The translations under genes were made by a program, and so were the position numbers. Positions 55,801 to 63,877 of a DNA stretch of 64,000 bases are shown piece after piece. Origin of the DNA: Oscillatoria nigro-viridis PCC 7112 (lineage in GTDB: Bacteria > Cyanobacteriota > Cyanobacteriia > Cyanobacteriales > Microcoleaceae). The stretch spans positions 310,001-374,000 of the forward strand of contig NC_019729.1 of the NCBI RefSeq assembly GCF_000317475.1, written 5' to 3'. Position 1 is the first letter of the stretch, and each line of letters begins with the position of its first letter. A model generated the notes under the pieces. That model made no database searches. It was not told where the DNA came from and saw nothing but the letters and a program-made list of their open reading frames with translations.

Positions 55801-58666
55801 AACCACCGCGCCAGGCACGCCAAAGACTACAAGTCGATCGACCGGAGACTACAACGTTGGCACCAGTTCTTATACCACAGACTTAGCGCCATACAAAACC
55901 ACCTCTACCAGTAGTTCCAACGGCACAACTACCACCAACTCTCGAATCCTTAGCAGCCTGTCAAACACTGAGTCAAGTTGGGATAAAAGCACTACCAAAA
56001 CCAACCACAAGGGCGAGTCTTTTGATGAATCCACCAGCGATTCAACTACCAATGCTGTTACCTACACCAGCAAAAGCTTTTCTCAAAACTCAACAGAAAA
56101 CAAAAATCAATGGCAGGAAAACCGCAGCCGAGTTAAATACGAAGGAACTCGCAGCGACAGTAGCGAATCGGCTCAGAAATCCCGCAGTTCTTACGACTAT
56201 ACCACTCCCACGTACACCAGATATGATGCCTCAGAAAGTTACCGCAACAGCAAGTCGCAATCTAACAGCCGATACGGTACGAACCTCAGCATATATAACG
56301 GCAACCGTCAAGATGATTGGGGTTCAAAATCTACTACCAACACTCGCACTACCAACGGCAACAACATATCAACCAGCAAGAGTGCAACTCAAACCGCAGG
56401 CAATGCCAAGTGGACGAATGGCAGTAACGGTAGCAGTTCCAACAATACCCACAGCGGTGAAGAAACCACAGTCAGCACATCTAATTCTACTAACAGCAAC
56501 AGCAGCGGTTTCTCGAAAAGTAGCAACAGCAACGATGGCTATTCTGTCACCAACTCAACTTGGGATAACAATACAATTAACGGTGTAGCTATCAACAGCA
56601 ATACCCGTGACGTTTATTCAGAAAGCAGTACCAACAATCAAAGCAGTTACGATGACGGCAGGTCAAAAAATCACAGTTATCAAGACACTTATACTGTCAA
56701 TCAATCCGAGCAAACCAACAGCAGTCAGGGTTCCTCATATCGGCAAAACAACCGCAACAATAATTACTCTGTCAGGCAAGGTAATGATACGCAAACCTAC
56801 AAACACGGGCCGCAAACCAGCAGCAGGATTACGGATAGCTATTCGGTCACAAAATCCGATGGTTATAGTGCCAATAGTTCGGGGAAAGTCACTTCTAAAA
56901 ACAATCAGGAAAGTTATTCCGAGAACTTTGTTCAACACGATAGCGAGTATAAGATAGATGCTTATACCACAACTACTACCGGGGATGAACAGACAATAAC
57001 ATCAACTCGATCCAACAGCAGCAATGACGGGACTAACAACGCTTCATCCAGTAGCAGCGATACTGTTCGTACCCGCAACGGACAAACAGTTACAGTTTAT
57101 AAAGATGGGCGCAAAGATGAAACACAAACGAGCAGTTACGAGAGATGGTGGAGCGACAACTCTACGGATAAGGGAGTAACTACTTATACTTCGGGGAGTT
57201 CAACTTGGAGTTCGACTTACAGGAGGACGGAGTTTAAAGGCGGTTACAGTTGGAGTGAAACCATCAGCGGTACTGATACCGAATCAGTAACGAAAGGAGG
57301 TGTTACTACTAGCAAGCAAACCAATTGGAGTTGGACCAGAAGCGGGACTGTGTGGGATGACGGGCGCAATAATTGGAGTGAGAGTTGGTCGAAGTCTAAT
57401 TGGGAAAATGGGAAGTCGATACCCGGTGAATCCGAGACGGCGAGGGGGTCTTACGATCCGAAGGGGACGGGGACGCAGACTGATAATTTGCCCAAAGCTG
57501 GGGAAGCGCCGCGGTTGAATAAGCCGCCGAAGAATGTTGTGGATTTGAATAAGCAGCCGAAGTACAAGCCACAGCCGAGTCAAGAGTTTTATGAGCAGCC
57601 GGCTTCATACGACAAAAAGTTTGCGGACAATTTTCCTACAGAAGATCCGTATGCTGCTGTTCCTCCACCTGCAAGCTGGCCTCCTAAAGATATAGGCTCC
57701 TATTGGCTGTCTTATACGGGAACATTGAAATCATCAGCCGAAAGACGCAAAATCTTTCAAGATATCATCAAAAATCGATCGATCCAAAAAGTCTACATGA
57801 ATGCGCTGTCTGTAGGGGGAACTACTTTTAGTTACGGGGGTGGAATGCCGATTACAGGTGGAGATATATTTGCCGAATTTAAAGAAGAACTCGATCGATA
57901 CAACCTAGCACATCCCAATAATCGGAGAACGATTGATGTAATTGGTTGGTTTGAGGGAACTGGGCTAGCAGCATCAACGAGCCCAATGTATAAAGCTGCA
58001 CAGAGAGCGAACGCTGTGCTGGGTCTTAAAGGTGATGGCGGTGCTTCCTATGTTGACCTCGTGCATCCTACTGTTTGGGGTGAACTACAAAATATAGCGA
58101 AGGACTTCATTAGCAAACATGGTGGTTTGGTAAAGGAAATTATTTTCGACGATCGCCTGGGAATTCCCAAGGCAGCAGAAGCAGATGTTATTAATTTGCA
58201 TCGAGCAACAATCGCGACTGACGGAGGTCCCGGCGGTAAAAGCTGGATTCAAAGGGCATTAACCAAGAATCTGACCAATCTCAAGAATGCACTTCCCAGT
58301 ACCACATTTAGTTTTTCAGGAAATCTACCAGCAGTGGCGTTTGAGCATCAAAATCAAGAGCTTGCAAAGTGGCTTGCAGATGGGATAATTAATGGGGGAT
58401 ACAACTTACAGTTTTATAAAAATGGCAGTAATTACCCAGTGTTTGTTAATGACTACAACACATATGTTCCTCAAATGTTGAGGTTACTAAATCAAAACAA
58501 AAATCGTTTTTCTGTAAGTATAGGCTACTATGCTCAGAAAGAATATCTCAAGCGCCAAGAACTCATTCAACAAATTAGTTTCCTGAGAAACAACAAGGTG
58601 GCATCCCTTCTTCCCTCACAGATAATAGGCTTTGACTATCGGACAATTAGAGACATCCAGCAGTAA
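52817..58666 (+). CDS. Giant subtilase-bearing polymorphic-toxin-like protein with glycosidase-type tip
   Basis: 1949 residues, no Sec signal. Residues about 110-300: DUF4114-like domain (FQADETGKILFDYL; MEDMGIGEGSEADYNDIIF). Residues 351-462: four 28-residue TNPVETK repeats, then an acidic Pro/Glu-rich stretch. Residues 680-955: subtilisin-like protease with D691 (GIIDTGF), H729 (NQHGNTIL), S892 (QGTSIAAAK) and oxyanion Asn in AAAGNEGN. Residues about 990-1593: Ser/Thr/Asn/Tyr/Trp-rich linker ending KYKPQPSQEFYE. Residues 1594-1949: tip resembling a GHL10/family-10-like glycosidase barrel (KVYMNALSVGGTTFSYGGG; IDVIGWFEGTGL; EIIFDDRLGIP). WG-repeat gene starts 20 bases after. Linker recurs in a headless copy with another tip. 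Toxin role is inferred; export could use a signal-less route. Confidence 0.85.
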   Translation: MSPIEASTPKLTANISLIPDIPEELQLANSTNNYYSPPKNLLTTNETSSTNSSIELLSSNNQILDNSPETPPQQAEIDAFILNKDSTPTTNNIPEKPQTSTTQTDAITGDTAKPATQNNISFDSGIFQADETGKILFDYLSDGGRYQGELAIISLTGMQEFVPDSEAFIREAARRALSNSSLGYIAISDITEAAKFSSFEGENNFNIGEYRGIKTFAMTPGDELGIIVVPNGTIQEAYNNPAIGGDKKPLFSMATANSSDAFQRGQIAAVANGGSIFVMEDMGIGEGSEADYNDIIFSLKGATPKVISMDDLIAKNSDWRTSEKGKELIGDAAPKTETKLEDKKADTTSATNPVETKPENSPATETKNPTVSETPNSETNPVETKTENSPVIEDKQPTVSEISHSETNPVETKTENSPATETQNPTVSETPNSETNPVETKTENSPVIEDKQPPVSENIYFPKNPVETEIDFITGDTIEKPVFIQPEKLEIPVIPAESTDILTGEMENTSPTPIDSLENAGETADNLPLISPDEISTLWESLNSILAQQFPNIPETESSQNHQPSASEYSEYIVTDSQTIIPEIAVTENYDSQPSENITADSENQPPTTIGEFVNPDFEWENIAITPEILSDANNQPDNSLHIIPDSEIATTTDSNSEPTISEYTITDTETQPEITPNLPQQNQPLIGIIDTGFVANNPNIDYSQIILGKDLIDGDNNPLLQPNEGNQHGNTILDIINDSSNQSDTKKSTPIWLGRATGSGNWYQSLIEFVDAAKAAKQPNAVVNLSFDLTQINPDGTQTTRHKLTAEETAALKYAKDNNILIVAAAGNEGNLVSALGQASTEFDNIITVGASENNYRAGYSSYGEGLDILAPCDIPQTAEAATTETKQGTSIAAAKVTNTLSQMWAANPSLDYLQIKNILLNTAKDIDVPDWDERTGYGILNSESAIATSAETIPTIPVLAAAKLLTKPLIDVGANTSNSPNSTEAKPSERATATTAPGTPKTTSRSTGDYNVGTSSYTTDLAPYKTTSTSSSNGTTTTNSRILSSLSNTESSWDKSTTKTNHKGESFDESTSDSTTNAVTYTSKSFSQNSTENKNQWQENRSRVKYEGTRSDSSESAQKSRSSYDYTTPTYTRYDASESYRNSKSQSNSRYGTNLSIYNGNRQDDWGSKSTTNTRTTNGNNISTSKSATQTAGNAKWTNGSNGSSSNNTHSGEETTVSTSNSTNSNSSGFSKSSNSNDGYSVTNSTWDNNTINGVAINSNTRDVYSESSTNNQSSYDDGRSKNHSYQDTYTVNQSEQTNSSQGSSYRQNNRNNNYSVRQGNDTQTYKHGPQTSSRITDSYSVTKSDGYSANSSGKVTSKNNQESYSENFVQHDSEYKIDAYTTTTTGDEQTITSTRSNSSNDGTNNASSSSSDTVRTRNGQTVTVYKDGRKDETQTSSYERWWSDNSTDKGVTTYTSGSSTWSSTYRRTEFKGGYSWSETISGTDTESVTKGGVTTSKQTNWSWTRSGTVWDDGRNNWSESWSKSNWENGKSIPGESETARGSYDPKGTGTQTDNLPKAGEAPRLNKPPKNVVDLNKQPKYKPQPSQEFYEQPASYDKKFADNFPTEDPYAAVPPPASWPPKDIGSYWLSYTGTLKSSAERRKIFQDIIKNRSIQKVYMNALSVGGTTFSYGGGMPITGGDIFAEFKEELDRYNLAHPNNRRTIDVIGWFEGTGLAASTSPMYKAAQRANAVLGLKGDGGASYVDLVHPTVWGELQNIAKDFISKHGGLVKEIIFDDRLGIPKAAEADVINLHRATIATDGGPGGKSWIQRALTKNLTNLKNALPSTTFSFSGNLPAVAFEHQNQELAKWLADGIINGGYNLQFYKNGSNYPVFVNDYNTYVPQMLRLLNQNKNRFSVSIGYYAQKEYLKRQELIQQISFLRNNKVASLLPSQIIGFDYRTIRDIQQ
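53867..54202 (+). repeat. Four 84-bp tandem repeats in the giant gene
   Basis: Units start at 53867, 53951, 54035 and 54119, with a partial fifth at 54203. Each encodes 28 residues beginning TNPVETKTENSP. Units 1 and 3, and 2 and 4, resemble each other most (ATETxNPTVSETPNSE against VIEDKQPTVSE), indicating duplication of a 168-bp pair. Confidence 0.9.
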
Positions 58667-58686
58667 AAATCAGAAGGAAAAATTCC

Positions 58687-60051
58687 ATGTCACTCGTGAA
58701 AAGATTGCGCGTTTTATTTTATTTGGCTTTAGTTGCTGTGTTTTTAATTATGACTCAACTTGCTAGCTCTGAAACGAGTAAATCGGACAATGAAAAGTAT
58801 GGTTTGATTGACAAAAATGGCAAGTATGTGGTTGAACCCCAATTTGATGGTATTGATAATTTTCAAGAAGGGTTAGCCGAAGTAATGGTCGATGGAAAAA
58901 TCGGCTATATCGATCGAACAGGTCAAGTAGTAATCCCCTTTCAATTTGAATGGTCTACTGAAAGTTTTTCAGAAGGATTAGCTGTGGCAAAACTCAAGGG
59001 TAGCGAAAAAGTAGGTTACATTGACAAAACAGGTAAGTATGTCATACCACCTAAATTCGATCGAGCTGACAGTTTCCACGAAGGACTTGCAGTAGTTGTA
59101 GTCAACTACAAATACGGCTACATTAACAAGCAGGGCAGTTATGTAATCCCACCAAAATTTGATTATGCTACTGAATTTAGGGAAGGTATAGCAGTAGTGC
59201 AGAGCGCACAAAAATATGGCTTAATCGATCGAACAGGTAAGTATATCGCGCCACCGAGTTTCGACCACATCCATAATAGCGACGCTCGCGAAGGATTCAG
59301 CACTGCTGCTGAATTTAAAGACGGACTGATGCGAGTAGCTGTAGGAGGTAAGCTTTGCTATAGGGGAGGTGTTGCTGGTGGCAAGTGGGGGTATATCGAT
59401 CGAATGGGAAAGTTGGTTATTCCTTTGAAATTTGCCACAGTAGGGGAATTTTACAACGGACGAGCAAAGGTGTCTATGTCTGCTCTTGATTGTGAGGCTG
59501 GTAGCCCTATTAAATGGGATTATATCAACCAGTCAGGAGAGTATATCACTCGGCTCCTATTCGATGATGCTTATAATTTTTCAGAAGGAATGGCGGCGGT
59601 AGAAATCGGTGGTAAATCGGGTTATATTGACTTGTCGGGAAAATTGGTCATCCCCCCTCAATTTATATCGACCAGGGAATTTTCTGAAGGGCTAGCAGCT
59701 ATCAACAGTAGTGAAAATGGACTATACGGTTATATTGACAAAACAGGGAAGTTGCTAATTGCCCCTCAATTTAACTGGGCCGAAAATTTTTTGAATGGGT
59801 CGGCAATGGTGCAAGTGAATGACAAGCAAGGTATAATTGACAAGACAGGAAAATATTTAATTGAACCAAAATTCGATCTAGTTAGTGAATTTTATGAAGG
59901 ACTGGCACGGGTAAATTTAAATGAAAAATGGGGATACATCGCTCGCACGGGAAAACTAGTAATCGATGTGAAATTTGATAGTGCGAGAGATTTCGATCGA
60001 GGAATTGCGATCGTAGGTGTGAAACAAAAGACTGCGAACAAGAATAGCTAA
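58687..60051 (+). CDS. Exported WG-repeat protein, candidate immunity to the glycosidase tip
   Basis: 454 residues. An N-terminal hydrophobic segment (residues 8-24, VLFYLALVAVFLIMTQLA) ending near ASS suggests export or anchoring. Eleven WG-type repeats of about 35-45 residues follow, each with the pattern GYIDKTGKYVIPPKFD and F-EGLA. AGAAGGA is 8 bases from the ATG, and the gene starts 20 bases after the giant gene stop, so the two are probably co-transcribed. WG-repeat proteins are surface or binding proteins in many bacteria and have been found beside toxin loci. The immunity role is inferred from position and export. Confidence 0.82.
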   Translation: MSLVKRLRVLFYLALVAVFLIMTQLASSETSKSDNEKYGLIDKNGKYVVEPQFDGIDNFQEGLAEVMVDGKIGYIDRTGQVVIPFQFEWSTESFSEGLAVAKLKGSEKVGYIDKTGKYVIPPKFDRADSFHEGLAVVVVNYKYGYINKQGSYVIPPKFDYATEFREGIAVVQSAQKYGLIDRTGKYIAPPSFDHIHNSDAREGFSTAAEFKDGLMRVAVGGKLCYRGGVAGGKWGYIDRMGKLVIPLKFATVGEFYNGRAKVSMSALDCEAGSPIKWDYINQSGEYITRLLFDDAYNFSEGMAAVEIGGKSGYIDLSGKLVIPPQFISTREFSEGLAAINSSENGLYGYIDKTGKLLIAPQFNWAENFLNGSAMVQVNDKQGIIDKTGKYLIEPKFDLVSEFYEGLARVNLNEKWGYIARTGKLVIDVKFDSARDFDRGIAIVGVKQKTANKNS

Positions 60052-60068
60052 GGAAAAAGAGGGCTTGA

Positions 60069-60512
60069 GTCGATCGCACTTTGATATTACGGGCGATCAA
60101 ACTTTCTTAAATTACGGGCGCTCGAACTTTCTTAAGTTACGGTCGATCGTACTTTCTTAAATTACGGGCGCTCGCACTTTCTTAAATTAGGGGGAATCGA
60201 ACTTGTATCTTACGGGCGCTCGTACTTTCTTAAACTACGGGCGAGCACACTTTCTTAAATTAAAGTCGATCGTACTTTTTAAATTAGGGGCGCTCGAACT
60301 TTCTTAAGTTACGGTCGATCGTACTTTCTTAAATTACGGGCAATCGCACTTTCTTAAATTAGGATCGCTCAAACTTTTATCTTGCGGGCGATCGTACTTT
60401 TTGGATTAGGGGCGAGCCAGTATTCTTGAGGGGATCTCGGGCGAGCTATTCTACGGGCGATCGGATTAATGGGCGATCGAATTAGCGGGAGATCGGATTA
60501 ACGGGCGATCGA
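60069..60512. repeat. Array 1: about 20 degenerate ~24-bp tandem repeats
   Basis: About 14 units of 23-25 bp with consensus GGGCGATCGNACTTTCTTAA and an ATTAC-like tail, variable at the ATC/CTC and N positions. About six shorter, more degenerate units follow (GGGATCTCGGGCGAGC, then GGGCGATCGGATTAAT-like). Units near 3-5 and 10-12 repeat as a block. It starts 17 bases after the WG gene stop and ends in GGGCGATCGA right where homology to the giant gene begins. No spacers of CRISPR type. This is the whole content of the gap. Confidence 0.9.
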
Positions 60513-62155
60513 ACATTATATCGGCAGAACAATCGGCACAATAATTACTCTGTCAGGCAAGGCAATGACACGCAAACCTACAAACACGGGCCGCAAACCA
60601 GCAGCAGGATTACGGATAGCTATTCGGTAACTAAGTCCGATGGTTATAGTGCCAATAGTTCCGGTAAAATCACTTCTAAAAACAATAGTGAAACTTATTC
60701 GGAGAACTTCGTCCAAAGCGATAGCGAGTATAAGATAGATGCTTATACCACAACTACTACCGGGGATGAACAGACAATAACATCAACTCGATCCAACAGC
60801 AGCAATGACGGGACTAACAACGCTTCATCCAGTAGCAGCGATACTGTGCGCACCCGCAACGGGCAAACAGTTACAGTTTATAAAGATGGGCGCAAAGATG
60901 AAACACAAACGAGCAGTTACGAGAGGTGGTGGAGCGACAGCAATACGGATAAGGGTGTAACTACTTATACTTCGGGGAGTTCAACTTGGAGTTCGACTTA
61001 CAGGAGGACGGAGTTTAAAGGCGGTTACAGTTGGAGTGAAACCATCAGCGGTACTAATACCGAATCGGTAACGAAAGGAGGTGTTACTACGAGCAAACAA
61101 ACCAATTGGAGTTGGACCAGAAGCGGGACTGTGTGGGATGATGGTCGGAATAATTGGAGTGAGAGTTGGTCGAAGTCTAATTGGGAGAATGGGAGGTCTG
61201 TGCCTGGTGAGTCCGAGACGGCGAGGGGGTCTTACGATCCTAAAGGTACGGGGACGCAGACGAATAATTTGCCTCAAGCTGGGGAAGCACCGCGGTTAAC
61301 TAAGCCGCCGAAGGATATTTTGGAGTTGAATAAGCAGCCGAAGTACAAGCCGCAGCCGAGTCAAGAGTTTTATGAGTTGCCGATCGCCAATCCAGAGATT
61401 GAGAAAAAATTTCCAGGAGATTTTTTTGCTGGCAATCCAGCGCCACGCAAACCTACTTTCAAAGAACAAATAGAAAAATTGTTGAAGAGTGGGGCGATCG
61501 CTAACTATAACCAGATCGTTGGCTTAATTATCCAGAATAATAGCCTGGAAGATTTGAGGTCAGTAGTTGGCGACGTAGGTATGCGGACATTGATTGTAGA
61601 TAAGTTTCGTCAAAAACCAGAGATGGCAACTGCGATTATGGCAGCTTTACTTAAAGGTATGCAACGGTGGCAGAATCCGGCACCTAATGATTTTGTTCTG
61701 CACTTTGATGTCGATAAAAGCAGCGATCCTATGTCTTATGATGCAAATATGAATTGCTGGGAAATGATTTTATATGCAGCATTTCTTTGCGGACAAATTA
61801 CTACCAGTCAAATTCGTGAGTTTTTTAAAAGAGCTAAGTACGGGCCTGGGTTCTTTTCGGGTATGCCCATGATGGGTTATGATGAAAGTCTCCATTCTAT
61901 GTCACTTTACCCAGCAGCAAACAACAGGCAACAATCAGGCCCTTACAACCAGGACAACTTCTTTTTTATAGAACTTCCGATAAAGGAAATCCAGATCATG
62001 TAGCTATTGCGCTTGGTGGCGGAAAAGCCGTTAGTTTATGGAATCAACCAAATAACAATAAGCGGATACAGATCATTGATGTTCTCGCATTAAATGGTAG
62101 CATCCAAGTCGGTCAACCAATTACAGATATAATAAAAGGAGAGAAATGGAAGTAA
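60513..62155 (+). pseudogene. Silent cassette 2: headless linker copy with NlpC/P60-like tip (frameshifted)
   Basis: 60518-61376 matches 56737-57595 of the giant gene over 859 bp without any indel and in the same frame. The frame is open from 60486 but has no start codon, so the copy is headless. After TCAAGAGTTTTATGAG the tip differs: an N-terminal helical part (KPTFKEQIEKLLKSG), then ANMNCWEMILYAAF with the candidate nucleophile Cys (codon 61755). The tip is cut by a one-base frameshift between about 61930 and 61970. Beyond it the other frame reads LLFYRTSDKGNPDHVAIALG with the His (61997) and ends TAA 62155. Together this resembles an NlpC/P60 or papain-like peptidase. The stop overlaps the next gene by ten bases. 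The frame-A ORF ends at 62003. Confidence 0.85.
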
Positions 62156-63393
62156 TAGTAAGATATTGGCGCTCAATTTTGTCGGTTGGCTTGGCTTGTT
62201 GGCTCTGCTTAATTTTGAACGCAAAACACCAGACATATTGGCAACCAGAAAAACCAATGAAAGCTATTAACTGTCACAATTTTCAAATTTGGACTATTGC
62301 TTTTATTGAGTGGAATAATTCAATCAAGGAAGATATAGTAGAACTAAAGCCACTTAATGCAGCTCGAATTATATCTGGACCAGGCCCAAAATCTTTCCCA
62401 GCGAGACCTTATATAAAAACCTATGCCAGCCCCGGAGGATTGGCCAGCACTGTTTACAAAGGTGATGACGAGACAATGCCAATTGCCCTTTGGGTAGGAG
62501 ATACTGCGAGACTGATATCCCTATCAGAGACACCACTCGATCTTAGCGCTCGAAGTGATGGTGGAGTGTGGATTAGCACCCACCAAACGCTACTATTCCA
62601 CTACGATCGCGCGGGAGCTTTGAAGCATAGAGTAAACCTTCCAGGGACAAACATTGTAGGTGTTGATGGAGATGCTGTTTGGGTAATGACTGATGAAAAA
62701 GCTTGGTTTGTGAATGTAAATGGTGATGTCCGCGGTTCGTATCCGTGGAAAGGATTTAACCGTTCAGCAGGCTCGAAACAAGCAATCTGTCAATTAGAAA
62801 GAGACAAAATACGTCGCATACAATGTCTGGAACCGGACGGAAGCAAGCATTTTGTTAATATTTCATTACCTAAAAGCCCCAGCGGAAAGCTTTTGTTTTT
62901 CTCAGACGATAAGCTCCTCACTGGCTCTATTGGTAGCGGTGATTTGGGTTACTACAGCACTGGAGGTATTGCTGCCGACCTAACTATAGAAAATGCGGGT
63001 ATGACTGGATCAGGTGATGCCTTTATATCTATGCGTACTGATGATGATTTGGCTGAAGTGTGTTTAACTAAAGGTACGGGGCAACGATTTGCTTTGAAAT
63101 ACAAAATTCCATCTTTTCCTCTCCCAGTCATACTTAGTGTGCTTGCGGTTGAGGGCGATCGCACGCTGGTTTACGGTGCCGATCGCGCTGTCTGGTACAA
63201 GGGTTCTCAGATTGAAAAGAGTTTTACAGTGGACGATAATGTCTATCGCAAGGAGATATTTCCTCATCACTGGAGGACTGCTACCAATTTTGTAACTGCC
63301 AATAGCTCAGATGGAACCATAATTATTTCAACCAGTGGTCCAACTGGAATGGCATTGATTGGAATGCGTTGGCATCCTGAACCTCAACGATAA
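62146..63393 (+). CDS. Exported protein, candidate immunity to the NlpC-like tip
   Basis: 415 residues. An N-terminal membrane or signal segment (residues 10-25, SILSVGLACWLCLILNA) precedes a beta-rich region that looks like a propeller (LISLSETPLDLSARSDGGVW, NIVGVDGDAVWVMTDEKAWF, DRTLVYGADRAVWYKG). No known family. ATG 62146 lies inside the last codons of the tip gene, and a GGAGAG site precedes it by a few bases. Such overlap is usual for toxin-immunity pairs and is the main reason for the immunity suggestion. It is unrelated in sequence to the WG-repeat protein, as expected if each tip has its own partner. Confidence 0.7.
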   Translation: MEVIVRYWRSILSVGLACWLCLILNAKHQTYWQPEKPMKAINCHNFQIWTIAFIEWNNSIKEDIVELKPLNAARIISGPGPKSFPARPYIKTYASPGGLASTVYKGDDETMPIALWVGDTARLISLSETPLDLSARSDGGVWISTHQTLLFHYDRAGALKHRVNLPGTNIVGVDGDAVWVMTDEKAWFVNVNGDVRGSYPWKGFNRSAGSKQAICQLERDKIRRIQCLEPDGSKHFVNISLPKSPSGKLLFFSDDKLLTGSIGSGDLGYYSTGGIAADLTIENAGMTGSGDAFISMRTDDDLAEVCLTKGTGQRFALKYKIPSFPLPVILSVLAVEGDRTLVYGADRAVWYKGSQIEKSFTVDDNVYRKEIFPHHWRTATNFVTANSSDGTIIISTSGPTGMALIGMRWHPEPQR

Positions 63394-63398
63394 TCAGC

Positions 63399-63877
63399 AG
63401 GCGCTCGCACTTTTTAAATTACGGTCGATCGCAATTTCTTAAATTACGAGCGCTCGCACTTTCTGAAATTAAAGTCGATCGCAATTTCTTAAATTACGGG
63501 CGCTAGAACTTTCTTAAATTACGGGCGCTCGAACTTTCTTAAATTACGGGCGCTCGAACTTTCTTAAATTACTGTCGCTCGGACTTTTATCTTACTGGCG
63601 ATCGTACTTTTAAAATTAGGGGCGATCGTACTTTCTTAAATCAGGGGCGCTCGAACTTTCTTAAATTACGGTCGCTCGAACTTTTTAAATTACGGGGGCT
63701 CGCACTTTCTTAAATTACGGGCGATCGCACTTTTCTAAAGTAAGGGCGATCGTACTTTTAAAGATTACGGGCGATCGTACTTTTCTAGATTACTGGTGAG
63801 CGCACTTTTCTAGATTAGGGGCGAGCGCACTTTTTAGGTTTCGGGATCTCGTCTATTTCTAAATGGCGGGCGATCGA
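63399..63877. repeat. Array 2: about 20 ~24-bp tandem repeats, same family as array 1
   Basis: It begins five bases after the stop of the putative immunity gene. About 18 units match the array 1 consensus (GGGCGCTCGAACTTTCTTAA with ATTAC tails; several identical), the last few degrade (GGGATCTCGTC) and the array ends GGGCGATCGA directly before giant-gene homology resumes. The order of unit decay is the same as in array 1. Confidence 0.92.

Noticed and set aside
53834-57610. Several long ORFs in other frames of the giant gene (for example 56022-56588 plus and 53834-54271 minus)
   Set aside because: They arise from the repetitive Ser/Thr/Asn and TNPVETK codons; the main frame has domain similarity throughout and is followed by a linked gene.
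60069-63877. CRISPR arrays
   Set aside because: The units are contiguous ~24-bp tandem repeats with drift, without spacers of constant length or unrelated sequence, and no cas genes are present.
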